DNA of 64,000 bases from Liquidambar formosana (taxonomy: Eukaryota > Streptophyta > Magnoliopsida > Saxifragales > Altingiaceae). This document shows positions 1-12,297 of this stretch, piece by piece. The notes under the pieces are model-generated. The model searched no databases. It was not told the origin of the DNA and saw only the letters and a list, made by a program, of their open reading frames with translations. Location of the stretch: positions 38,360,536-38,424,535 of the forward strand of contig CM077823.1 in assembly GCA_039720395.1 (NCBI GenBank). Direction: 5' to 3'. A program made the position numbers and the translations under genes. Each line of letters opens with the position of its first letter. Within the stretch, counting starts at the first letter, position 1.

Positions 1-2985
1 CTAGTGGAGTTTTATCTGATTTGGAAGATTTCAAATAATAAAATTTGTACTGTTTCAGACCAATCAAGTATGGACAAGTGAAATGTGCCAAATTACTATA
101 ATGGCTATGATATCCTCTTATCATTCTGCCACTAATTGCTAGACAAGTGCATGGATGAAAAGAATACTGAACAATAGGTAAAAGTAAGGAAGTGGGTGAA
201 TAAAGTTATAAAGATAAGGTGGTTTCTAATCTTGTGACACCAAAAGAAAAAACTCAAAAAGATACAATGGCAAATATTTCTAAAACACCCATCATCTGAA
301 AGAGAGAACAAGGATGATGAAATCTCCTGTCATGCCTTTTTCTTTTTGGATTTGATTGCATGTTGGAAAGAACCCTAATGACATAAGTTGGGAGATGGCG
401 AGAGCATGTGGCCAGCCATGCCATTGAAAGGCTCTCACATGCACATCGAGAAAAAGGTGTCCTTTCTCTTGGTTTTGTTTAGTGGGTGATTAATAGTTTT
501 TAAGTGAAATTTTATTTGGAGTAAGTTAGAGTGATGATGTTAGCCAGAGAGTGATCTGGGACATTGCTGCCTCTTTATGGTTGATTAAAGAATATAGAAA
601 GGAAAAAAAAATGCTAATTAATTGAGAGTGTTGTCTGATTAGTTGAATATGATATTGGTAGGTGAAGACAGCTTTTGTGACATGTAATTAAATATAAGCA
701 TGGTGTACATATGTATATTTGTGTGTATGTGTGTGTGTGTACAAGTATTTTTCTTTAATTTTTTTTTTATCAGCATCTGATTTCTTAAAATTTTAAAAAG
801 GAAAAAAAAAAGGGGAACAGGAGAAAGGCATCACCAGGAGACACTCTGGAACTGAGGGTGTTTTAAATCTGAAGCTCCAGCGGACTGCCGCGCTGTTGTA
901 TTCCCTCTAGATCCATTATCAGCCTATCAGAGTACTTAAACAAAGAAACACTATGTTAATTCATTCATAATACAGTAGTTGTCTTCCCATGTTCTTGCGT
1001 AAAATTGCTTTTAGAAAGTAGTAAGACACAAAAACCCTTCCGTCTCCATTTACCTTTTCCCTGCCTTTTAATTAATTTATACCAAACGTGATCCTAAAAT
1101 CTCCCCCGGCATGGCAAGAATAGCTCTCTAGTCTAATCTACAAGAATTGGTGGTCGCACAAACTTATTAGAAGATAGTAAAGTAATGATGATATTATTAT
1201 TACTATTACTAATATTGATATCAAACGCATATTGCTGATGATAAGAATTATGGTGTATTTGTATCAAGAATAATGGTGCATTTGAAAGTCCCATGGAATG
1301 GAGTCAATGCATCGTGTTTTGCAGAACATGCAAAGTATGGTTTGTAGTGTGCATTTGGAATGGTTTGTAGTGATGCATTCAAATGACTTTGTACGTTTTT
1401 CTCAACAGTTGTTCATAACATGGGTATTAAAATTTCATAAATTTGCTTCTTTCCCACCCCCATCCCATCGTCCTCGGGTTCTATTTACCACCATTTGTGA
1501 TTGTAAGGAGGGCCATTCGGTCATCTTCTAAATCGGTGCAATGTAGAGAATAGATTTCTATCATCACATACTGTGGGAAAGAAAATGGACTAATCGCCAA
1601 CAAGCCTTGGGCCTAATGGCATGTCTTCCCCCTGCGCCATAAGAGTGGAAGGGTTTTAGGGGGTTGTGGGTTCAACTCTTTAGATGCTAGTGCCTATTAG
1701 CTAGCAAAAAAAAAAAAAAAAGGAGGACTGATCCAATTTCATGGGATATCCAATGTGCCTAAAACAAAAAAATGCGTCTGCAAATGTGCACATAGAACAG
1801 ATAATCTCAGCAACTGATTGAGAAATACTCAATCCAAACTCAGGCCTAAGTCACTTGAAAGCATGACAAGACAAAACAAGCAGGTCCAAGCTTGCTTACC
1901 ATTTGGGTTATATGCCGTTAACCCAAGAAAAGCATCAACCATGGAAGTATTTGGGTTCAATTTCAAACCAAGTCTTAATGCATGAGGTTCTTCATTAGCT
2001 AAAGCATGGCCAGGAGAAGGCTACAGAAAATGCCAATTAGGCTAGCTCTGCCCATACATAATCCTGTTTAGTCGCATAAACAATGTTAGATATATATATT
2101 TTTTTTATTTTTTATTTTTATGAAGTACTATAGTAAGTAAATATTGTTGGCCTGGTTCCCTTATTTCCTTATTCTGTAGCAGGGAATGACAAAGTCCATG
2201 TAGAAATGTATGTTTGGGTAGATGTTTGATTTATGATCAATCAGAGCCTCCTCTCTTAGGTGTTTGCTTGCTGCTTGGTGGAAGAAGGTTCGGACATGAT
2301 TTTAGACATCAGGGTTTAGTGTAGGCACCTGAATCATTAACCTCATAAACAGTCATACACTCTGAAGGGCTGGGAAGGGTCTTGTTTTCTGCCTCCTAGT
2401 ATTAAGGATTGATCTACAACTTCTGGTCTCTCCACACTCAGAAACCACTTCTATTGCTTCCCAACCAAAGAAAATCTCGTTTTATAGCCAATTTATGCTA
2501 CTTGAGCTAGCAGCTGATGTGGTAATCGGTAATCCTATGTGATAAACATGTCCAATTGAAAAATAAACAAGTGAGACCCCAGAATAAAAAGGTTGACAAG
2601 AGCGGGCAATAATAGTCGTTCTATGTAGCACTCCTGTTGCTTAAATAGTTGGCATGGTAGTGAAGTAGCATTTTTAATGCAAGGTGCCTGATATTTTGCA
2701 ACTTCATCAAGTTGAGAAGCATAATAACGTCTGTTAACAGATATATGTGACTTGTGAAGCAATGTATAAAGAGATTCTACCATAGCCAAAAAAAAAAAAA
2801 GGAAAAAAAAAGTATAAAGAGATTCTTATTACTTACTTGAGCATACAAACAGGTCTCTTCCTTGCCTTCAACCAACTGAAAAATGAATTTAGTTCATGAT
2901 GATAAAGGAATGAATAGCCAGATCTCAAAATTCTTGATGTTAACACAATGAAGACTTTTATTTTGAAATTATCTACTTGGTTCAT
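1..2985. other. intergenic region downstream of the PPR gene
   Basis: I see no supported gene here. Open frames on both strands are short, without splice-site support or recognisable protein motifs. The stretch holds a TG dinucleotide run near 719-740, poly-A/T runs and one SINE-like sequence (1595-1722). Near the right end (about 2985-3160) a short phrase around CTTGGATCATTGTACAATTC occurs twice about 108 bases apart, the second copy abutting the PPR stop codon, which indicates a small local duplication in the PPR 3' flank. Confidence 0.6.
1595..1722 (+). repeat. SINE-like tRNA-derived sequence with poly-A tail
   Basis: The sequence GGTTGTGGGTTCAACTC matches the form of an RNA polymerase III B box (GGTTCAANNC). 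It is followed at about 60 bases by a run of about 16 A. The upstream part (GCCTTGGGCCTAATGGCATG) is placed where a diverged A box would be. This layout is typical of plant tRNA-derived SINEs. I could not see a clear target-site duplication, so the exact ends are uncertain. Confidence 0.45.
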
Positions 2986-3157
2986 CATACAATTTTTCCA
3001 TCCATAATGGAAAAACAATTCTCTACTTGGATCATTGTACAATTCTCTACTTAGATCATATCCAGATATCAAAAGTCTTGATGGAAAAACAAGTTTTGTT
3101 TGTCCATTCATGAAAAATCAAATAGAAACCTCAGCTTGGATCATTGTACAATTCATA

Positions 3158-4885
3158 TTACCAGTAATCTCCACAAGAGCAGCCACCATTCCTGAAATGG
3201 TGGAAGCGGATCCGATCCCTTACAATTATATCTCTTTTGTATATCTTTGAGAGTAATTTCATAAAAGAGTGGCAGTCCTCACAAGACCGCAAGTTTTTCA
3301 CAATCCTGATCTCAGTCCCTGGACTTGTTTTAATCAATCCAAATGCAACAGCAAGCTTCTCACTGTGGTGAAGTAGTTGAAAAGCTTTCTCCTCATTATC
3401 AATTTCGAGCAAGACCTCTGAAAGTTTCGGATAGTACCCTTCTTCTTTCAACCGCTCCTCTATTTCATCCAATTTTTCATAAATTTTTTCTGCTTCCAAG
3501 TGACTCGAATCTCCTGCTGCAAATTGATGAATTATCCCATCTATCTCAATTTTACTAGATCCTGGTGGCTTTACAAGTCCTTTTTGATTCATCAATTCTC
3601 TCACCCTTGCCTTATCATGCCATTTTCCAGCTGATGCATATACATTGCCAAGAAGCACATAACTCCCACAATCGGCCAACTCCACCTTTTGGAGCTGAAG
3701 ATGTTTCATCAAACGTTCACCCCGATCAATATCACCATGAACTTTGCAAGCCCATATAAGTGTTCTCCATAGAACTACATCTGGTTCAATGGGCATCTTT
3801 CTAATAAACTCTTCAGCATCATTTAAATGTCCGGCTCGAGCAAAGAGGTCTACTATGCATCCATAGTGTTGAATTGTAGGTCTTACTCCATATTTCTTTC
3901 TCATACTTTTAAAGTAAGAGTAACCTTCACTAACCCAACCCGCATTTCTACATGCTGACAATACTGCAGTCATTGTCCTCTCATCAGGTTTTGCGTTGAA
4001 ACTTTCCAACTGTTCAAATAAATCAATAGCATGTTTGCACCGCCCATGGCTAGCAAGGCCAGATATCATAGCAGTCCAAGAGAAAATATCTTTGTCCACA
4101 ATCTCATCAAACACCCGCCTTGCACCATCTATGCACCCACATTTTGAATACATGTCAATAAGAGCAGTACTAACATTCGCTTTTGAACCAAGCTCTCTCT
4201 CCTTAACAACCCCATGAACTCTCCTCCCCAAACCTAAAGCCCCTGTATCCGCACAAGCTCTCAAAACCGCCACAACCGTCGCATCATTAGGCTCAACCCC
4301 AGCTTCCCCCATTTCCTCAAACAACCTTATTGCCTCTATAGGCCGATCATCGTCGACCAACCCATCGATCATCGAAGTCCACGACACCACATCTCTCTCG
4401 CCCATTTTCTCAAACACCTTAAACCCATGACCCGATTCGCCACACGCAGAGTACATATGAATCAACGAGTGTTGTATATACCGATCCGAATCAAGACCCG
4501 ACTTGTATATCAAGCCATGGAGCTGTTTTCCTACCTGGGTCCGTTTCGTTCGGGTGCAAGACTTGAGTAAAAACGGGTACGTGAACTTGTCGGGTCGGGG
4601 TGCGTTGGGACATTGGTGGTGTTGCTGACACATGGAGAGGAAGAGGGCGAGGGCTTGGGTCGGGTCAGGGCTTTGCGAATAGGCTCGGATCATGATGTTG
4701 CAGAAGTAAGAGTTTTGGGTTTGGAGAGAGTTGAGGATATGACGAGCGTAGGTGAGGTTTCCTATGGGTGAGAGAGCTGAGAAGGTGAAGAGCTTGCTGA
4801 GGTTTTGGGTTTGGGCTTCTGGGTTACCAGATTTGAGTATATGGGCGTGGAGTTGCATGGCTTGGGTCATGGTTGTGATCTCCAT
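3158..4885 (-). CDS. PPR protein, PLS class with E/E+ and DYW deaminase domains
   Basis: Single-exon gene of 575 codons, consistent with the intron-poor PPR family. The open frame extends 14 codons further upstream but has no ATG there (its first possible start is TTG), so I start at the ATG at 4885 (MEITTM). The body is a run of P/L/S-type pentatricopeptide repeats, for example around ALIDMYSKCG and RDVVSWTSMI, followed by the E and E+ regions and a complete DYW domain ending exactly in CGDYW. The cytidine-deaminase signature is intact: HSE (about residues 507-509) and CxxC as CEDC (about 535-538). Family members bind organellar transcripts and catalyse or recruit C-to-U editing in plastids or mitochondria. 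The N-terminus begins almost at once with repeat-like sequence (LHAHILKSG), so a targeting peptide is not obvious. I cannot assign the orthologue or the edited site. Confidence 0.93.
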   Translation of the reverse strand: MEITTMTQAMQLHAHILKSGNPEAQTQNLSKLFTFSALSPIGNLTYARHILNSLQTQNSYFCNIMIRAYSQSPDPTQALALFLSMCQQHHQCPNAPRPDKFTYPFLLKSCTRTKRTQVGKQLHGLIYKSGLDSDRYIQHSLIHMYSACGESGHGFKVFEKMGERDVVSWTSMIDGLVDDDRPIEAIRLFEEMGEAGVEPNDATVVAVLRACADTGALGLGRRVHGVVKERELGSKANVSTALIDMYSKCGCIDGARRVFDEIVDKDIFSWTAMISGLASHGRCKHAIDLFEQLESFNAKPDERTMTAVLSACRNAGWVSEGYSYFKSMRKKYGVRPTIQHYGCIVDLFARAGHLNDAEEFIRKMPIEPDVVLWRTLIWACKVHGDIDRGERLMKHLQLQKVELADCGSYVLLGNVYASAGKWHDKARVRELMNQKGLVKPPGSSKIEIDGIIHQFAAGDSSHLEAEKIYEKLDEIEERLKEEGYYPKLSEVLLEIDNEEKAFQLLHHSEKLAVAFGLIKTSPGTEIRIVKNLRSCEDCHSFMKLLSKIYKRDIIVRDRIRFHHFRNGGCSCGDYW

Positions 4886-7480
4886 TGCGTTGAAGCTACT
4901 AGAGGGAGAGGATATTGCGCATGGCAAAATGGCATGGTGATGGAGGTGAATTGCTATATATGTGGGGAAATTACAGTTGCCTCCACTGAATTTTCTGAAT
5001 TTACAGAACCATCTCCTAAAGTTTTTGGATTTCAGGAGCCTTCCCTATTGTGTTACACTCGATACTATTCCTCACCCCCCTTGCATCAACAGAAAACACA
5101 CTTCGCTTTATCTCATAGTGATTTTTAATGCAAGTAAATTTTAAAGTTAGTATCTTCATTTCGAATCATTCATGCCCATGGATTATACATCACGTGGAAT
5201 TAATTTAGACTTAAATCTTGATTAGAGTAGGTTTGAGATACCTATGTTTGACCAAAAAATAAAATACCACTAATATCTTACTAATTTGAGGTAATTTTTT
5301 TATATCTAAATATATATTGGTCATTGATGAGAATGGAACTCAACAAGCCATCCAACTTTATGCTTTCTTTTAACATTATTATTATTATTATTATTTTTTT
5401 TTTTTTTTTGTGGGTTGCAAAATAAGGGGTATCCCAAGTCATTTGGCCTAATTTAATAGTTTGTGATGCACAAACCACTCATGGTGATGCACAAATCACT
5501 CACAAAACCATGCATCCGATAATGATGGAGTGGATTGAGATTTGAACTCAAAACCTAATTGATCCCCTATTGTTTCCCAAACAATGCCAACTCTTTGTTT
5601 CTAGCTCCAATCGAGCATCATTCATGAAGGCAATGCCTACGCGATCGAGTTGGCTTGCCAATTACAACCATAGCAGCCAACTTGGCTGCACCCCCAACAG
5701 ATGGTTCGCGGAAATTTCTAAGAAATGATGTAGTTGGGTCAGCTTTTGGTCCGTAAATATCCTTTGTAGGTTTCTTAGGGTTTGGGCCTGGCCTACTCAA
5801 ACAAGTAGATATGATAGGAAGCATTGATGAATGCTACGTTCCTTACTTGGGGTTTAAATTGTTAAATATCCTTGGATCCAGCAAACATGGTTTAGTTTCT
5901 TTCTATCGTTTTTGTAATGACTAACGATGGACCAACAAAAATGAAACTACACATCTATCATGTGGATTTTATTTAGTTTATTATGGACATATGTTTATGT
6001 CTGTGTGTCTGTCATTACAAGACAGACTGGTATGTATGAGTGTCACGATATTCATCATTTGTTTTTAATAAAATTGTAGGAATTGGACTACTAAAATATC
6101 CAAAGAAACTTTTGGTGGAATTGAGATCTCATTAAAAAAAATAATATCATAAATCTATTACAAATTCATGAATCATCCCCGACAATTTTTATTTTTGATT
6201 TTATAATGCATATACATATTAAGCATACAAAATAGACGGTTTTTTGGATTTGTGGTTGAGTTCTTTCTCCTTCTTTTCTTAGGTGTCTTTGTGTAATTGT
6301 TTTATGGGGTGTTTGTCTTGTGCGTAGGTGAGTTTCTTAGGAGAAAAACTTCTATGAAACTGTGACACGGATCACATTTTGTTACGGGCCAATGAGAACC
6401 AAGTAAAATGAGATTGTAAAATTAAAAAGTATGCTGATAATCCCATTTTATTTGACTCTTATTAACCCGTGACACCATGTGGTTGGATGAAAGTTTTTCT
6501 CGTTTCTTAGGGGTGATCGAGCCAAAAATAGAATAAAATAAAATGAGGATCTTTCTTAGGGTTGGGCGATTTACGTATTTCAGTATTTGGATGTTTATAT
6601 AGTTGCATGGCTTGGATTTGGGCTGGCTCAAATTTAAAACTACAAAAGTGGTCGCCTAAGGTCCCATGTGAAAGAATTCCCTCCAAGACCTTAGCCCACT
6701 TATTCGTTTTTTTTTTTTTTTTTTGGGTGCAAACATCCCACTTATACTTCATATGAAAAGAACGGTGTCAATCCATTTTATTGCCAAAGGCCCTATATGG
6801 AGAGAAGGCTTCCTATTATGTTTTAACTTAGGCCTCAACTTATATTGAGCCAACTTTGATTTGGGTCATGGTTGTGATATCCATGGTGCCTCCATGTGCA
6901 CGCATAGAGAGAGGCACAAAAGCATGGGTATAGCGAGGATGGGAAGCTTATTTATCTGAGACTTATTCTCATTTGATCTAAAAACTTACCCATAATAATA
7001 TAATTAATTAAAATTTTACATTTATTGATGGAACAACTTTTAATATCGGATCAATTTGATTTTTAGCATATATGATTAATATGAGAGGATTTTATAATTC
7101 AATGGTGGACTTCACAACATGTGAGCCGCAGGTAAAATTATTAAAGGTAAAAAATTGTATCCATTGAACTTGATTCTTGGTCTATATTATCCTCAAAGTC
7201 ATTTTAATAACTTTTGATTCGGACCATTCACTTGTTTTATTACGATTTAATCCTTTTAACCCAACATCGAACTAAGTTTTTTCACCCGAACAATAAATAT
7301 CTCATTTGCCAGCCAACTTTAGAAACGCACCATTAAAGCGCCACATGTCAAATATAGCATTTTCTAATTTAGAAATCTCAAATATAAAAGAATTCAGATG
7401 GCATAGCCCATCCGAGAATGGAGAGCAGCCTGGATAATTTCCGAAAGCTCAGGGGAGGTTTGTGAAATTGTCAGAGAAAA
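4886..7480. other. intergenic region between PPR and DnaJ-type genes
   Basis: No supported gene. This divergent intergenic region must hold the promoters of the PPR gene (minus) and the co-chaperone gene (plus). It contains an A/T-rich stretch with an ATT repeat near 5375-5410, a fragment starting GGGGAAATTACAGTTGCC (4964 onward) that resembles the end of common plant Mutator-like elements, and one member of a repeat family also found near 58.9 kb (6338-6485). Confidence 0.55.
6338..6485. repeat. dispersed repeat, copy 1 (second copy near 58.93-59.10 kb)
   Basis: Shares ordered blocks with 58930-59105: a GCCAATGA(G/A)A(A/G)CCAAG phrase, then (A)ATGAGATT, then ATCCCATTTT, then GACTCTTATT/GATTCTTATT, then GTGAC(A/G)CCATGTG. 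Both copies lie in noncoding DNA 52 kb apart and in the same orientation. I see no coding capacity or clear terminal repeats. It is probably a degraded non-autonomous element; the boundaries are approximate. Confidence 0.45.
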
Positions 7481-8122
7481 CCTATTTTACCGAAACTGTC
7501 CCTCGTTGTCAGTTTGTTGGAAATTGCAAGAGAGATCTACTCCTTGAGTTTGTACTAGATTTCGTTCGTCATTGCTCCTAGGAAGACCAGTAAGTCCCCT
7601 TCTTACCCTCTTCATCTCTAAATCACATGTAGCTTCTAGATTCTGAATATATTTTGGTTTTTCCAAATATTGGTTCTGTTGTCGGTTGAATTCATGTTAT
7701 TTCTAAGCCAATTTTCTCACTATTTCGTCTTGAAACCACACCCCACATATTCTATTGTTTGTTTGTTCAGCTAATTAAGCCGAGATCCGTTTTTTAGAAT
7801 CATTTATTGCTTTATACGCAAGTTTGGTATTTTCTGCTTTTATTTTTCTTCAATGGTGGCAGCCCTTTTCCATTTTTCTTTTAAATTTTAAATTTTTTAT
7901 TATGGATATCAATTTTTTCCTGGTACGATCTAAAATTTGGAATCTGGGTTTTGTCTTTTAGTTATTATTTGTTATAATTGATTAATGGGTTGGCTGATAT
8001 GTGTTGATTTCCCATGTCCCTTTATATGCTAATGCTTTCTCTGATATTAAGCCTCATTAGACTGACTTTTGGGTTCATTTGTGTTCGCGTTTCTGTTTTT
8101 TCAAGGTTGTGATCTGGAAAAT

Positions 8123-9000
8123 ATGGTGAAACACACTGAATATTATGATATTTTGGGCGTCAGTGTCGATGCGTCTGCGGCGGATATCAAGAAGGCTTAC
8201 TACATCAAGGTGAGGTTTCACCTCACTCTCCACTTTATTATTTTATGGGTTTTTGAAATGTATTTCTGTTTTCACAATTCAGAAAACAGAATTCACAGCT
8301 GAGGCTGAAGGGGCATATGTTTGCCCCTTCAGACTAAGCCAACAAAACGAGTCTTGCGATCAGGTGTTTTTATTTTGTGGATAAGTGATAATACGAGGAA
8401 AAAGAAAATAGGAAATGAATGCGTTCATGAGAAGGTAAGATGGGTACCGAACTACCGATTGAGAAAAAGATGAGGGAAAATTGTGTAAGGCAGTTTGGTC
8501 ATGTGCAACGATGACCTGGGAATGTGGGAATGTAGTCGTACTAAAAGGTGACTTGATTCAAATTAAAGGCTAGGACAAGAAGAAGGCCCAAAATAACGTG
8601 GTTAGACGTGGTGAGAAAGGACATATGTGCTAGGGATTTAGCAAAGGAGAGGCCCTTGATAAAACTGAATTGTGAAAAAGGATTCCTGTACCTGACCACA
8701 TGTAGTTGGGATTAAGGCTTTGTTGAGTTGATTTGAGTTGTGTGCATTTGTGTGTGTGTGTAAATTCCGTGTTTAGTGTGATGAACACCTCAGATGTGAT
8801 TGTTCAACCTCAGGGTTCCATGTGACTATTTAACACTCATCTGCGATTACTGTCATTGGAATTTTTGAAATGGGAACACAACATTCAAGCTCTTAGCAGT
8901 CGGTAATTCGGTAATAATAATTGATAGTTCAACTCAGTGATACCTTTTCCCACAATTTTGGTTAATTAAATTTTAATTAAAGTGAGCTTAGCTTGTATGC

Positions 9001-9032
<32 letters not shown>

Positions 9033-12000
9033 GGATGATGATCAAGTAAGCATGTGCTGATATAATTTATATCAACACTCACATTGGGAGTTGTACCTTG
9101 TGCATTAGTTGGATATGGGGTACATTGGATTAATGCAAGGGGTACAACCCCGAATGCATGGTGCTGATATAACTTATATCAACACTTACTGATGGGAACA
9201 TAACCGTATATGCATTAGTTGGATATGAGGTACATTGGACTAATGCAAGGGGTACAACCCCCAATGTATGGTGCTGATATAGCTTATATCAACACCTGCT
9301 CATGGGAATATAACTATATAACTATATATAACTATATATATATATATATATAGAATTTCTATTTGTTGAATTGGGTATCAAGTGAACAATCTTTATGATA
9401 GTGGTGTCATCTGTTCAATTGCAAAATAATTTTACATGTTCTTTTCCAGGCAAGGATAGTTCACCCAGATAAAAATCCTGGCGACCCAAAAGCGGCAGAA
9501 AATTTCCAGGTAAGGTGTGAGCTTTAGTTCTCTGTAAAAGAAAAATTTTAATCATTGAGCTACCTTCATGTACAGTTGTTGCCTTTGTATCAGTTAGTTC
9601 ATCTTATTTAACAGAGAATACAATAGTTCAGTTTTTGTTTTCTTGATCATAACATTAGCAAGAAAGCACTATAGTTAATAGTTCAAGAGTTCAAGCAGAT
9701 GGTCTTTTCAAGTCACGAGTTTGAAATAATGAGGGTGTTGATTTGTCACCGATTTGGACTTAAGTATATGGTTTAAAATATTTAACTTTTTGGTTTTGAA
9801 TTTTTTATTGTACCTCAGATTTTGTCCGTCAGCCTTTCATGTCATAAATGTACTTCCTTGCCTTAGTATTTGAGTTAGCCTCACAGTTTATGTAGCTTTA
9901 TTGCCATATATATGAAAAATAAAATTTATCTTTATTTGGTCCCCTTGTTGCTTTTTCGTATTTATCCTTCAAGTTTTGGCATGTGTTAGGCACTTGGGGA
10001 GGCTTATCAGGTTTTAAGTGATCCTGAGAAGCGTGAAGCATATAACATGCATGGGAAAGCTGGACTGTCACAGTAAGTTTATACAAAGTTGATAAATATG
10101 TAGAGCATGCATCTAAACTCATTCTTGTACAGAATGTTATTTCTTTTGGTCTGTTGCTTAGAAACCTTTTATCTGCCGAAGTTCATTTTCTTTTCACATT
10201 CTGCTTTTCCAAGACTCAAGAGAAAGCAGGTGGAGAGAGTGATGTAGTAGCTAACTATTAGTTTCCCTTTGTCAGAGATGCTATGGTTGACCCTTCAGCC
10301 GTATTTGGGATGCTTTTTGGGAGTGAGTTCTTTGAAGATTATGTTGGGCAGCTTGCATTGGCTTCTTTGGCGTCTGTCGGGATTGAAGAAGACTCAGATG
10401 TTCCTGAAGTGCGGATGCAGAAAGTTAGAGACAAGATGAGGGTATTTTTTTACAACCAGTGTTCTCATAATGTCAACTTTTAGATACACTATACTGGAAC
10501 TCTTTTGCCTATTTTTGTTGTGCAGGCATTACAGAAGGAAAGGGAAGAAAAGCTTGTAACAATCTTAAAAGATCGGCTTCAACCATTTGTCAAAGATCGA
10601 ACAGAAGAGGAGTTTTCGACTTGGGCGAAATCAGAAGCTCAACATCTCTCAAAAGCTGGTAAGACCTTTCCCATTTTCTCCATTTTATAGTATGCTTCAT
10701 TCCTTTAACAAAATTATTTAATCTGAAAATTAGAGGAATTTGGAGAACCATACCTTGACAAAGCCTATCTTCATCAATAGCTTTTGAAAATACTCGTGAG
10801 AGGGAAGAGTGATGTTCAATTTCTAGTCTAGATTTATATCATCTCTGAAAATAGTATCGCTTCTTTTTAATATCTGCCAAAATTTTTGGGGGGATTCTAG
10901 TCTTTTAGACTTATGACTTTTTTTGTTAGGACTAATATTTATCTCTGGAGTTAGAAATTCCTTTTTCTTGTCTTTTGTAATTTTTTCTATTTGATTTCGG
11001 ATTGTGCTTGTTCTATCAGTCAGATCTTTCGTTTTTTTTTCTATCAGTGAATAGTTTGTCCAATCCATAGATCGAATTTGAATGGACAATTCATGAATCG
11101 TCTGATTACTATTACTGATTATCAAATCCTTTTCTTTTTTAGTTTCACTTGATTCATATACTTCTCTCAATCCAAATAATTGAATTGGATTTATTTTTGA
11201 GAGTATTCTTTTTATAAATAGAACACTTTTGATAACCAATTCTTTTATTTCTTTTGCGGGCCATAGCATCATAATAGGGTGTGATGAGATTAAACTGGGT
11301 ACTTTGATCTATAAAGACATGTTTGTTCGCTAGAATTCTTTATATGCCTCTTCTATGTCATCTCTCAAATCCTGGTATTCTCATGCAGTGTGACAGAATT
11401 CACCAAAGTATACCTAGCTTTTCCAAGTATATTTCAACCATTTGCAAAATATTTATAAATATCCCTAATACTGCACAAGTTCTTTTTCTTATTAGGTTTA
11501 TATTGCACAAAGTCTTTTATATTTTCATGAACTCATATTTGCTACCATCTTCAGCTTTTGGTGAAGCAATGCTACATACTATTGGTTATATTTACACAAG
11601 GAATGCTGCAAAAGAACTTGGAAAGGACATACGGTATATGAAGGTGCCATTTTTGGCAGAATGGGTGCGAAACAAAGGACATCAGATAAAATCTCAAGTG
11701 ATGGCAGCTTCAGGTAAATCATCTTTGAAGTCAGAATTCCACTGGATGAGATATGAGCTTTAAGATCATTCATCTTTGTTCAAACCTTCAATTGAACCCA
11801 TATAGCTTACGTTTCTCCATATGTGTAGGTGCTGTGTCTTTAATTCAAATGCAGGAGGAGCTAAAGAAGTTGAACCAAGGAGAAAACAAAGAAGAAAACT
11901 TGCTGAAAACCTTTGAAGATAAGAAGGATGCCATGCTTAATTCCCTTTGGCAGCTCAATGTGGTTGATATTGAGTCAACATTGTCACATGTCTGTCAAGC

Positions 12001-12251
12001 AGTGAGTCTCTCTCTCTCTCCTTGTATTATTTATAGCTTAAAAATTATTAAGTTATGCTAAATGCAATGACTTTGGCTATTGGCATGGACATAGTCCAAT
12101 GCAAGGTGTGATACCTAACATATTACACAGGAGTATCTTTCTAGTCTGTAAAAGAATCATGAAGATGATTGCTGACCAAATAATCTTTCACATTCGTTGA
12201 GTTGTTCAAGAAGATTTATATATATATATATATATATTTGTTTATTTATTC

Positions 12252-12297
<46 letters not shown>

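Noticed and set aside
391..450. Possible microRNA-like hairpin (GCATGTG ... CACATGC)
   Set aside because: Only seven to nine consecutive pairs form, with a large loop, and no known plant microRNA sequence is recognisable.
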